Assembly: GCA_030710605.1 (NCBI GenBank)
Contig: CP092880.1
Coordinates: forward strand, 20,087,791-20,151,790
From: Cordylochernes scorpioides
Taxonomy: Eukaryota > Arthropoda > Arachnida > Pseudoscorpiones > Chernetidae
DNA: 64,000 bases
Direction of reading: 5' to 3'
Shown here one piece after another: positions 41,456 through 51,507 of the stretch. Position 1 is the first letter of the stretch. Every line of letters begins with the position of its first letter. A model generated the notes under the pieces. That model was given only the letters and a program-made list of their open reading frames with translations. It was not told where the DNA came from and did no database searches. A program made the translations under genes and the position numbers.

Positions 41456-42210
41456 TTAATACAATGTTGTCTCAAAATTTCGTGAACACTTGCAAAAAAT
41501 TGAATTTGGATAAATACGAGTATTGGATATGGATATGGATAAATACTCGTATATTGTTACGACTCTTCTCAGCCGTCGATGTTTGTGTGCAAGGTTTCTG
41601 AGAAACAATGTGGGTTCATTTTGGATACAGCTTAGTACTATGGCTTTATTCCCAGAGCTTTAAAAGGGATATTAGTAACTAGACATAGTAGATGAACTTG
41701 CCTTCAATGTCCGCCCCGGGTAGGTTCCTCCTCGTCCTTCTTTGCACCGTCCTCCTCTTGTTAATCCACACGGTCCCGGAGCCCACTTCCCCGTAGCCAA
41801 CTTGCCGCGTCTGTCGTCACCGCCGTTCTCCTTGCTGCAGGTCCCATTGTCACCAGACAGACTTCTCCCCCCAGACTGCCATGTCTTCTCGACGCACAAA
41901 CCCCCGGGAGGCCAACAGGGACTACTTTGAAGGGGACAATTTGAATTTGGTAGAATAATAAAGTTTTTTTTTTTAACTTATGAGCAAAGTGTCAAAACTT
42001 TTTGATCAGAGTAGTACACTGTGTGACATTGAAAATGGAACACTAAAAAAGAGGGACCAGAAAGTGATGAAACTTGGCAAACAGAGAGGCCTGGCATTAT
42101 CTGCTATTACATGGGTATTTTGAAACAAGAACAAAATTTCTACGATGATTTTCCTAGTATATCCGGTTTCACCTGGTTTTACCCGAGTGAAAGTTTACCT
42201 AACAAATGAT
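41456..42210. other. unassigned sequence
   Basis: Contains a GC-richer patch (41690-41930) with short open frames on both strands and no motif, and a fragment of the RTE/SINE-like start near 42155-42205 (cggtttcacctggttttacc). No gene supported. Confidence 0.35.
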
Positions 42211-42350
42211 TATATTATGATGCATTAGCGCGCCATCTGTTATCAAAATTCGAAACTGTTATAGACGAAACTATTAACAGCGGTATGGTAGTTTAAACTG
42301 GCGAAACCACTGGGAGGGTTCACCACTGATGAGCCAGGCCCTCTCTGGGC
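42211..42350 (+). mobile_element. MITE of the gcgccatctgttat family, copy 4, left end
   Basis: It begins ttatattatgatgcattagc, then gcgccatctgttatcaaaat. A matching inverted end (gaaactaatgcatcataata) lies at 44068-44095, so the element may once have spanned 42211-44095, or the two ends are independent. Confidence 0.55.
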
Positions 42351-43550
42351 CTCCCCTCCCATATGAATGCCGGCCAGGCAACCTCTATCTTCAAGAGAGA
42401 GAGACTTCAATAATAATTAAAATTTCCTCGATGATACAGACTCCACAGTCTCACTTCTTTCAGAGACTTTGTACAGTAAACAGAAGCCTGTTTTTTTTAG
42501 ATTCGAAAGAGCTATATACAAGAGTTATTAATGTCTTTGGTCATTTCCCTCTATTATCTATTCAGTTAATCCAGTAGGTTCCTGGAGCCACCACGTACAG
42601 AAGTCACCAACTACCCGGGCTGACATTTTCTTGGTTTTATTTACAATGTCATTGGAAGTCCAATTACTGAGGTGGGCAGATTTCTTTATTGGGAGATTTT
42701 CTAGGGATACTGTACTTAGGTTTGTAAAGAGATGTAAGCCATCCGTTATTTTAACACTCTTTGCTTTCCATATAGTCAAGTAGCTCTGCAACTCCGGTCA
42801 CAAGAATCTCCACGGGACACCTGTCAATCATCCCTGGACTCCGGGGGGGGGGGGGGGGGGGGGGGGGCACAGGTGTGAGGGGTTCTCGGAATCTTATCGG
42901 CAAATAAGGAAAACGAGACGCCTCGGTGGCTGACGAACTCATTATTATTAACTTTACCTTGGGATAAGTTGTGATATTTTCTGACTCTCTCTCCCTATAA
43001 ATACCTCTTGTAAATAATTTTATTGGGGAACTGAAAGGTAAATACCCACCTTTATAATAAATTAATTATTCCTGAATTTGCCCCTTGCTTCATTTATCTC
43101 TGCGACAAAATGGACATGTTGAAGGAGAAGAGATGCTCAACAACTTTTTCTTCTAAGAATAATTTCTGAAACTTTCCGTTTGATCCTAAATATACTTAAA
43201 GGATTATACTATTTTATAAAATAAGTAATTAACTTTCAATTTCAATGGTAAATAGTATATATACACTGATGGTCAAAACTTAAGTAAGTTGTACCTTTTA
43301 GCATGTATATCGGGATTCAGACAATAACTCTGATATTTGATATATAGTGAACTTTATTGATGACTCACGAGATAACCAAGTGTAAAGTCTCCAAATGTCT
43401 CCTTAAAAAACAATAACAACAACAAAAATAGACTACCGGCAATATCAAAGACATTCCACTTCCTTAAGTTTTGTCCATCAGTGACAATTGAAAAAAATTG
43501 ACTTCTTGTCAATAATTTACATTAAAAATAAAAATAATGAATAAACTAAC
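42351..43550. other. unassigned, includes a 25-base poly(G) run
   Basis: No gene found. A run of 25 G at 42843-42867 is flanked by moderately GC-rich sequence. The rest is AT-rich. Confidence 0.4.
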
Positions 43551-43554
43551 AGAC

Positions 43555-43830
43555 ATATGATCATGCGGGGGATGTGCCCCGGCGAGCGAGCCTTCTTTCC
43601 CAGGCGATGAGCGGGTGGTCAGCCCAACCTGTACGAAGTACCGGTAGATGATGGATTTGGCCGACGCCAGGATGGCCAGGTCGTCATCTTCGAGGCCAGA
43701 CCCGAAGATCCAGGCCCGCAAGTCAGGGATGGCCCGAGGACACTGAAAGCTCCGATGATGAGGGGCCTGATGCGCCTGCAGCTCCAGTTGCGATAGTCAA
43801 GGGAGCGATCCACGGAACCGCAGGCCTATG
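43555..43830 (-). pseudogene. possible retroelement C-terminal fragment
   Basis: The block is GC-rich. Minus-strand frames give DYRNWSCRRIRPLIIGAFSV and, in another frame, IPDLRAWIFGSGLEDDDLAI followed by LASAKSII. The VPVVIGALG-then-helix order resembles the nuclease end of some non-LTR elements. A frame change is needed between the two pieces. Low certainty; could be any decayed gene. Confidence 0.3.
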
Positions 43831-43859
43831 TTTGTCCATGAGTGTATGTCTTTAGATTT

Positions 43860-44620
43860 ATGACGCACTGACGCACTTACAGTACAAGCAGTCCTACACC
43901 CAGAGTCAACACACAATATGATAATGGATATTATGAGCATCAAAAGCTGCGCCTACATCACAATCTATTTTAACTTCCAGTGATGATCCCACGGGAGCAA
44001 GAATTCCATTTCTAAAAGAGGATTACAAACATCACAAAGTGATTAACATTACCAATTATGAAAATTCGAAACTAATGCATCATAATATAGCCAATTATCA
44101 ATACTTTCTTGAGATACGTTTAAAACAGATATGCATTAAGGATATTTAAGTTAATTAGTTCCTATCTATACCTAGTTGAGATCCAGAAATGGTAAATTAA
44201 GTTAAACTTTCATCAATTCCACAGATCCCTCTAGATTCTAACTGAACAACAATTCCTTTAGGACCTTCTCTCCTTGGACAGCTGCAAATTGGAAGGCAGA
44301 ATTGTATGTCATTTGTCACCATAGACAGCCACCATTTATAAAACTCAGATTCACACTTCATTTACCTAAATAGATACGGATAAGAGAGAACTATACCGAC
44401 CTTATAATGAAGTTCTACTTATCTCAAATGTGTAATATAATAATAAATTTATAAATTCAATTACTATCTATCGATAAACTGTGTAAAGAATAAATTTACT
44501 AGCAATATGTTTCTTTTTAATAGCATCAAATATTATCTATACAGATTGTTTGAAGTTTATATGTTAATTTTGTAATTATTCTTATTTTTAAATTCATAGA
44601 AGCATTTTTCAGACAGACAT
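43860..44620. other. AT-rich non-coding stretch
   Basis: Nothing is recognised other than the MITE-like end at 44068-44095. Confidence 0.35.
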
Positions 44621-44623
44621 ATA

Positions 44624-44895
44624 CACCTATCCCCCGATTTACAGGGTAGATACGTTCCTGAGAAAAACGTGTAAATCGGGGGATAGATGTACACAGAAAT
44701 AAAAATAAAATGCATTGACAGGTTAAAATATGTATTCAGCACATAAGCTCGGGATTCCTCGTGAGATGTGTACACAGCGCATGTGTTCAATCACAGTAGC
44801 ATTTTGTATAGTGCGATAAAAAAAAAACATATTTGGAAAACCGTGTAAAAGCGAAAACGTGTAAAACAAGTATCGTGTAAATCGGGGGATAGGTG
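44624..44895. mobile_element. 272-bp MITE with perfect 20-bp inverted repeats
   Basis: The left end cacctatcccccgatttaca and right end are exact inverted copies, and TA flanks both sides (44622-44623 and 44896-44897). The inner part also repeats cgtgtaaaac and aaaacgtgtaaa. The TA target and the termini fit the Tc1/mariner superfamily (Tigger-like). No transposase. Confidence 0.85.
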
Positions 44896-45140
44896 TATTC
44901 AATATTTTTATCATCATCATTTTGATATTATTATCATTTTATTTTTTTAGTTAGTTAGTTATCAAATCATTTTGTAATTGTAGTTTATATTTTGTTGTTG
45001 TGTTTCTTTTTTAGGCAATAAAATATATAGAAGTAAGGTGTAATATTCAATTTAAGCATATGGAACCAATATCGAATAATTTTTAAAACAAAGTAAAATA
45101 ATAAGTTTATACAAGTTTCACTTTTTTCATACACAGATAT

Positions 45141-45440
45141 TACTGCAATGATAAAATTCATTGAATGAGAGCGCTTGGCTCATCAATGGTAAACCCTCTC
45201 AACAGTTTCGCCAAATTAATCTCCAGACCGCTCTACTATTGTATTGAATTGGTAATACGCTTATAGGTCTGTATGTACATAGGTTCCCTAAACACCCCTA
45301 AGCTACCTTCCATAGTAAATACAGGATATATAAGAAAAATCAATCCCATACAATAGTAGAGCGGTCTAGAGATTAATTTGGTGAAACCGCTGAGAGGGTT
45401 CACTACTGATAAGCCTAGCCCTCTTATTTAATAACTTTTA
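45141..45440. mobile_element. MITE with about 100-bp inverted arms
   Basis: The left arm (ttactgcaatgataaaattc ... ctctactattgtattg) mirrors the right arm (caatcccatacaatagtaga ... atcattgcagtaa) with around 15% difference. The arms carry a diverged form of the ccctcnnncagnggtttc block of the gcgccatctgttat MITEs. The adjoining 45431-45525 sequence is shared with 13548-13640. Confidence 0.75.
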
Positions 45441-45813
45441 TCATTGCAGTAAGGTCTGTAGAGATAATATTTGATGATATTCAAAAGAAACGCTTTGCCA
45501 GTAAATTTATTTTGTTAAAAATTTAATGTAATAATAATGTTATTTTTAATTAGAAAACGTGTGTGTTTTTGTGTCTTTGCATATTTGTTTTTTGTTGAAT
45601 GTGCTTCAATATTTTCATAGTTTTAATTTTACATATTGGTGCTGTAAATAGGACATATGTAAATTAGTTGAGTAGTCCAGAGTTAGATGTTAGGTATTGT
45701 TACCTTAGACGTATTTTCTAATGTACTTTCAACTTGGCAATGTGGGGTACAATTTCTCTCAAGCATAAGAATTGTTTGGTGGCTCAAGTGAAACAGCGCG
45801 ACACGACAATAGT

Positions 45814-46208
45814 GTTGCATCATGATTAATGCGCGTATTTTCAAAATTATTTATAATATTATTTTTAATATATTTAAAATTTAAATTATATATTTATTTT
45901 TTTTTTTTTTAAACAGATTATTTAGATTATCATCATTCCTTTAGTAATATTTTATTGTACATATATCTTGATTGGTTATTGGAGCGAGAGAGGACCTAGA
46001 CCAAGACTGCGGATCACGACCTACGAGGAAGACAACGAATAAATAAACGCAATAACTTGAAAAGGTAATTTATTTTTATTTAATTTTATTTATTTACTTT
46101 TATTTATTTGCTTCGACTATGGAAACTCGCTCGGGAAACGTGCATAACACCAAGAAGGAAGAAACCAAGGTCGACGACCCTGCAAAGCTGCAACTTGGTG
46201 CAACAATA
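45814..46208 (+). mobile_element. LTR retrotransposon 5' end, relative of the Gypsy at 60.3-64 kb
   Basis: Starts TGTTGCATCATGATTAATGC, the same first ~100 bp as the LTR at 60331-60678 read on its minus strand. It diverges after aaacagatta. A leader follows, then an ATG at 46119 opening METRSGNVHNTKKEETK to a stop at 46208, which looks like a gag start. The rest is missing or replaced. Confidence 0.55.
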
Positions 46209-46730
46209 GTAAGTATTTTCTAAATAATGTTTTCTGATTGAAGAGTTTGCATAGTGTGGGAGAGAAAGAACATTCTTGGATTCAACGTAATTCTTCTTTC
46301 TTAGGTCATCTCCCAACTATCGGCTTTCTGACATCTTGAAGACAGAGAGATTTAAACATACCTTATTGACTACAGTCAACATCAAAACAAAGTTACAACA
46401 AGATTACAGCTATCAGCATTATAATTCTATATACAGTTACGAGCGTCATCATCTCTGTCACCGTTTGCTTTTTTTTTTTTTGGAATGGCGCTCTCCTATT
46501 GGTTGGCTACGATCACGTGGCTACGATGGCGCCGCCACTACGCGAGACACTTTGTTTTTGACTTTGCCCCCCCCCCCCCCCACTCGCTTTTTGGTTTTTG
46601 TAACTATTGTGTTGGAGCGGGTCGCTCCTTAAATAAATGCATATATTAGTTAATAACCAAATGGAATCCTCTCTTTCTTTTTCCCAAGCACATAGGCTAT
46701 AGTTATTAACTAATATATGCATTTATTTAA
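46209..46730. other. unassigned sequence with inverted repeat
   Basis: The inverted pair taaataaatgcatatattag / ttaataac (46633-46660) and its complement (46702-46730) encloses a short spacer. A C15 run lies at 46567-46581. No coding region supported. Confidence 0.4.
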
Positions 46731-46820
46731 GGCGCCAATTTATAATTGTAACAAATAGTATTTGAATCAAAACATTCAATCGGGTAAAACACGGGCGTTG
46801 CCCGGGTCATTCGGCTAGTT
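46731..46820 (-). repeat. RTE/SINE-like end fragment
   Basis: Nearly identical to 11520-11610: ggcgccaatttataattgta ... cgttgcccgggtcattcggc tagt. Only this end is present. Confidence 0.7.
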
Positions 46821-47079
46821 AAATATATACATGACATCAGACTCGAGGCCTTCCGCGAGGGACGTCTAGATTACATCAAGGGCTACAAGCCGACCTGAGT
46901 CTGGATAGGCCCTTGGCCATAATAGAGTTGTTGTCCCCAATATGATCAATTGCCATGTTGAGGAATTCGCACAGAATGGTTTTCTGTCTAGAGCTGCCTG
47001 AGGAGCTCCTCCCTCTCAGGGAGATATAGGATTGCCCCCAGTACTATATCCTTAGAAACCTCTCTTGAAGACAGAGAGA

Positions 47080-47640
47080 AGACTGAACGTTGGAAATTGA
47101 ACGAAGGACAAATTATATTTACTCACAATACGAATGCCGACAAATACCACGATGTATAAAATGTGATGGACACCACTCCACATCAACATGATTGAAAGAT
47201 AAAATAACCATTCCTATATGTGGTAACTGCCAAGGAGAGCAAACAGAAAATTGGCATGGTTGTCTCCTTTCAAGAAAATAAACAAACATGCTAATTTTAT
47301 ACCATCAGAAATACGTCAAGAAACTCGAAATTCCGATGCCTGAAAGAGTCAAAACCCACACAGTAACCGAAGCCATTAATCCTATAGAAAGTGCAATTAA
47401 AAACGTTCTTTTAAGCAAACTCACCATAATTGCGACTATAGTTAGGAACGTTTTTGCTTCAATCAGCAATTAACTTCGCAAACATTCATAGAAACAGACT
47501 CCGAATAATTCGTTGGAATGATGGTAGCCTACGCAATAAGAAAATCTCATTTACAGAATTTTCAAATGGGTAATAATATAGAGATAACCCATGTCTATAA
47601 AACTTGGCTTAAACCGTAGGAATGAAGATTCCGAATTGAA
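47080..47640 (+). pseudogene. Jockey-like LINE fragment: ORF1 end and ORF2 start
   Basis: Joined frames give CIKCDGHHST, then ICGNCQGEQTENWHGC, the paired CCHC knuckles of Jockey ORF1. KHANFIPSEIRQETRNSDA is the usual end of ORF1. RIIRWNDGSLRNKKISFTEF and IEITHVYKTWLKP are the start of the ORF2 endonuclease. Stops and shifts are frequent. The endonuclease end of a similar element lies reversed at 48055-48560. Confidence 0.6.
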
Positions 47641-47654
47641 ACACAAACTTCTTC

Positions 47655-47820
47655 TTATTTTCATCTCTTATCTACACTCAATCATATTAGGGTATCAAGC
47701 TTGTAGAAGTTTTTGATGGTATCTGCTGGGGATGAGTTTCTTCTTTCTTATCTACACTTAATCATATCAGGTTATCAAGCTTGTAGAGGTTTTTGATGGT
47801 GTCTGCAGGGTATGAATAAA
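47655..47820 (+). repeat. duplicated short repeat (cttatctacactcaatcata)
   Basis: Two copies about 80 bp apart (47663 and 47743) of the left motif of the interspersed repeat at 18775 and 24577, including gggtatcaagcttgtagaag and ttttgatggtatctgctggg. Confidence 0.65.
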
Positions 47821-47864
47821 GCTTATAAATGTACGAGTCAATACAGTCAATAATGTGTTTTGGG

Positions 47865-48010
47865 GTTACTGGTTGAGAATTGCCAGTTCGTCGATCCCGC
47901 GGTGATACCAGTTCTGATCATTCGGAACAAAGAACTCTTTAGCCTTAACTACAAACTCAATCTGGACATTGAAGTGCCGTCCTGTAAGGAAGTGGGACTT
48001 TGACCAAGTA
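47865..48010 (-). pseudogene. possible mariner transposase C-terminal fragment
   Basis: The minus strand encodes VKAKEFFVPNDQNWYHRGID then ELAI. This resembles the FF...FYRRGIEKLP end of mariner transposases, which ends the catalytic domain. It is short and the rest of the gene is absent. Confidence 0.4.
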
Positions 48011-48054
48011 CCAATATGATGGTTCGAGGTTATGACTGTCTGGTAACAGTTGGA

Positions 48055-48560
48055 TTAATTGAAGGTATTGAAGCTCTTCTTGTGTCGTTCGAGCAAAATG
48101 AGGTTTGGAGATAACCTGTTGTAGATGAACGATTTCTGTTCACTAAAATTAAATACTTCTGCTTTCCCAGTCTGTGATTTTATTTTAGCATTTGAATTTT
48201 CCAGTTTGAATTCTTGAAGGACAACTAATACTGGAAGATGGTCAGATGTCAATTCATGTAGTACTTCAGAGGTAATATTCTGGGTTAGATTCTTGTGTAT
48301 GTAAATATGAAGGATGTCATATGTGAAGTAATAGGTGGGTACGTCAGGATAACTGATTCCAAGATCCATGTTTTAATGATATTTTAGAGACAGTTTTGAA
48401 TTTGTGCTGTAGGAGCCCCAAGAAAGATGTTTGCAGTTGAAGTCTCTGACCATAATGGTTGTTTATTAGTTTTATATTTGGGTTGTACTGTATGAGCCCA
48501 AAGCAGGATGTTTGCAGTTGAAAGTCTCTGACCATAATGGTTGGTATATTAGTTGAAACA
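48055..48560 (-). pseudogene. Jockey-like ORF2 endonuclease fragment with internal duplication
   Basis: The minus strand has VPTYYFTYDILHIYIHKNL and EVLHELTSDHLPVLVVL, the end of the AP endonuclease with the conserved SDH. The preceding part, MVRDFQLQTSCFGLI, corresponds to the GDFN...H region and is present twice (48390-48455 and 48485-48540). Not functional. Confidence 0.6.
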
Positions 48561-49074
48561 TGCCTTTCATCTCATCTTCATTTAGAGTTATGTTCGGGGA
48601 TTTGTAGACTGGATATTGGTAATTTGAGAATTTATGGATATACTGGTTATTTCCAAACTGAAGGTTATTGTGTTACCAGGCAAGCATTTATATATTTTGT
48701 GGTCAAAGAATCCTGTACAACCACTTTGTATAATGTCTTATCAAGCATTGTATCGAATTAAGTTTTAATAACTAGACGAAAAAGACCTCCTTCGTTCCAT
48801 CAAGTCCCAATGCCAGCAAGAAAGGAAATCTACTGCTTCACATGACACAAAGCAGGAGGGATAAGCACCGGTTCTGTCCTCCCAAGATAACAACAGTGTT
48901 TGATTTCCAGACTTAAGTCTGGTCATCTATGGACAATGACTTTCCAGAATGGTTGCAAGGTTTTCCCACTATGTACTAAGTATCAACCTACAACCCCAAA
49001 ATACATTTTTGACTGTATTAGAAAGAAGGAATCATATATTTACCATGAATTGACTGTATTGTTATCATTTATTT

Positions 49075-49190
49075 TTCAATAATTCAGTTGGCTGAACGCC
49101 AACCTTTATCAAGGTATTATAACATAATTAATGTGTATTTTTATATCTGGTATAATACCTTGATAAAGGTTGGCGTTCAGCTAACTGAAA
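49075..49190. repeat. inverted pair of third-family hammerhead-like stems
   Basis: 49085-49125 (minus) and 49147-49186 (plus) both read ataccttgataaaggttggc, gttcag, c(c/t)aactgaa. The order is TTGATAA, a seven-pair stem GGTTGGC/GCCAACT with a short loop, then GAA(A). The core differs from CTGANGA, so a working hammerhead is doubtful. Shared with 40008-40060. Confidence 0.5.
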
Positions 49191-49702
49191 TATTGGTAAA
49201 ATAAATGATATTTTGATCCAATATATACCTTTTTAATTAAAGATCTATTTATGTATTGCTCTATTTCAAAAAGTAATGTGTTATATAAATAAAGTGTCAA
49301 AACCATTGCAAAACCTCTGGTTTACCCTCTGTAGTTAAGAACAGCATGGAATTTTAGAGTAAAATGATCTTCAGGTAGATAAAGAGCTGAACGATCCTTT
49401 CTTCTCATTTAGCCAATTGAAAGTGGCACGAAACTGCGCCTTTTTTTTTTTCGGAAATAAAGGAAACAATATTCTCACGATCTAGTTTCTTTATTCAATA
49501 AATGTTCTGATATCTATTGACAATGTTCCTAATTTAAAATCATCGTAATATTTGTATTTATAAATGTTTATACGTGACGCTGTATTCCAGAAAATGGTGT
49601 ATGTATATAAGTAGAACTAGGATTCAAAGTAAACATTCCACTGAGGAGAGTGACAGGAAGTCACTGAAATGTCAGGAGTTAAACTATTGGTTGATTTCTT
49701 TT
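49191..49702. other. non-coding stretch left of the hAT element
   Basis: No feature recognised. It contains a T run near 49441-49450 and ends at the hAT target site. Confidence 0.4.
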
Positions 49703-51065
49703 CTCTACATCAGGCATGTCAAACTCGCGGCCCGCGGGCCTCATGCGGCCCACAACGAATAAATTTGCGGCCCACCAGACAATATATTTTAATTTGAAAA
49801 AATATATAAATTAAAAAAAAATTAATAAAAATTTGTAGCCTAATTTTTAAAAATTGTAATTATACATAATTTATTTATTAATAACGAACCACTGGTCGCC
49901 ATACATAAGTCGTAAGTTTTGATAATATTATACCTACATACATAACGTATGTACATCGCCATAAGTATTGTGTGCCTTAAAGTTTAAAGAAAATATTCTT
50001 TCGGAGTACTAGAAAAAAATTAAGTTACGTTCAATAATTTGTGCAGTTATTCTGTGTCTGGTAAATTAAAAAATATTAATTTAAAAAAAAAAATTAAAAT
50101 ATTAATTAAAACGTTTTATTATTTTGTGTTAGCGATTACTAATTTTTTTCCGACCTTTGTATTCAATATGTCTTCATCAAAACCAAGTGGCAGTAAAACT
50201 AAACGAAAAATTGCTAACGAACATAGGAATTTTCAAGAAAAGTGGGAATTAGAGTATTTTTGCTCTGAAGTAAAAGATAAAAATATCTGCTTGATATGTA
50301 ATAATGCTATTAGTGTACCAAAATTATATAACATTAAACGTCATTATGAACAACATAAATCAAAATATGATACCTACGAAGGTTTACTGAGACAAGAAAA
50401 GTTAAAAGAGTTCAAGTTGGGAATTAAAAAACAACAGTTTATGTTTACTAAAGTATCACAAGAGAGTGAAGCGGCGGTGCATGCAAGCTACGTTTTATCG
50501 GAGATGATAGCTAAACACTCAAAACCTTTTACTGAAGGTGATTTCATCAAGGAATGTTTAATTAAAGCTGCAGAAATTGTTTGTCCTGGAAGTGTGAAGA
50601 CGTTTCAAGCAATATCTTTGTCTCGAAATACCGTTGTGGAAAGAGTTACTGCTATGGCCAGAAATTTAAATGATCATATAAAAGAAAAATTATCTTGTTT
50701 CGAAGCATTTTCCATTGCCTGTGATGAGTACGGACATTGGGGGCGTAGCTCAGTTAGCTGTTTTTTTTTTGAGCTTGCGACACGGATTTCAACATTTTTG
50801 AGGAATTATTGGAACTAGTACCGATGCATGGCACTACTACAGGAGAAGATATATTTAATTACGTTTATGATCTTCTGCAAAAATACAATTTACCTCAATC
50901 AAAATTGACTTCTGTAGCATCAGATGGAGCTCCTTCAATGACTGGAAAAACCAACGGTTTCGTAGCATTACTGCGAAAAAAACTAAGTGAAATTTCTGAT
51001 GGTTCCAATATTCATCATACGCATTGCATTATACATCAGGAAGTATTATGTACGAAGGTAATAAA

Positions 51066-51239
51066 TGTCGTATTTTATTTTTCAATACTCTGTGTGAAAG
51101 CTAGATTTGGAATAGGAACTAACCTATAAGTTTTGGTTTGGCATTCCGTGTTTGTTTTTGTTTTCTTCTTGTCTTGCTAAATGCAATAAATAATTATTTT
51201 GTTGCTTTAAAGAGAGTTGTAATTATTTAAAATACTACA
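51066..51239 (+). repeat. Copia 5' LTR
   Basis: 174 bp, TG...CA ends, poly(A)-signal-like aataaataat inside. Differs from the 3' LTR at two visible positions. Confidence 0.92.
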
Positions 51240-51244
51240 ATTTA

Positions 51245-51255
51245 TGGTAGCAGAG
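51245..51255 (+). other. Copia primer-binding site (initiator Met tRNA)
   Basis: TGGTAGCAGAG, five bases after the 5' LTR, is complementary to the CCA-tailed 3' end of animal initiator Met tRNA (known sequence of that tRNA). Confidence 0.75.
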
Positions 51256-51507
51256 CGCGGTTCAATTTAACACTTGAGAAAAATCGAAAATATTTTATCA
51301 GAAGTTTGATACGTTTATTCTAATCGGTAAACAAAGATCTCTTCTGCATCAACGTATGTAAATTTTGAAATATGTTTAAATAGAATTTGAATTATATAGA
51401 TAAAAGAAAGTTTTAAATATAAGGATTGAAAAAAAAAACATTTTTGAATTATAAACTACCTTTAAACTATATTGTTTAATTTTAAAAAGTTGAAAAACAA
51501 GGCTAAA

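Noticed and set aside
46104..46632. Short open frames near the LTR start
   Set aside because: The only one with meaning is the short gag start at 46119; the others overlap inverted repeats and poly(C).
50740..50790. tRNA-like gggggcgtagctcagttagctg inside the hAT transposase
   Set aside because: In the neighbouring frame it reads GVAQLAVFF, followed after indels by CDTDFNIFEELL, which fits native hAT coding sequence; the A-box match is a coincidence and there is no B box.
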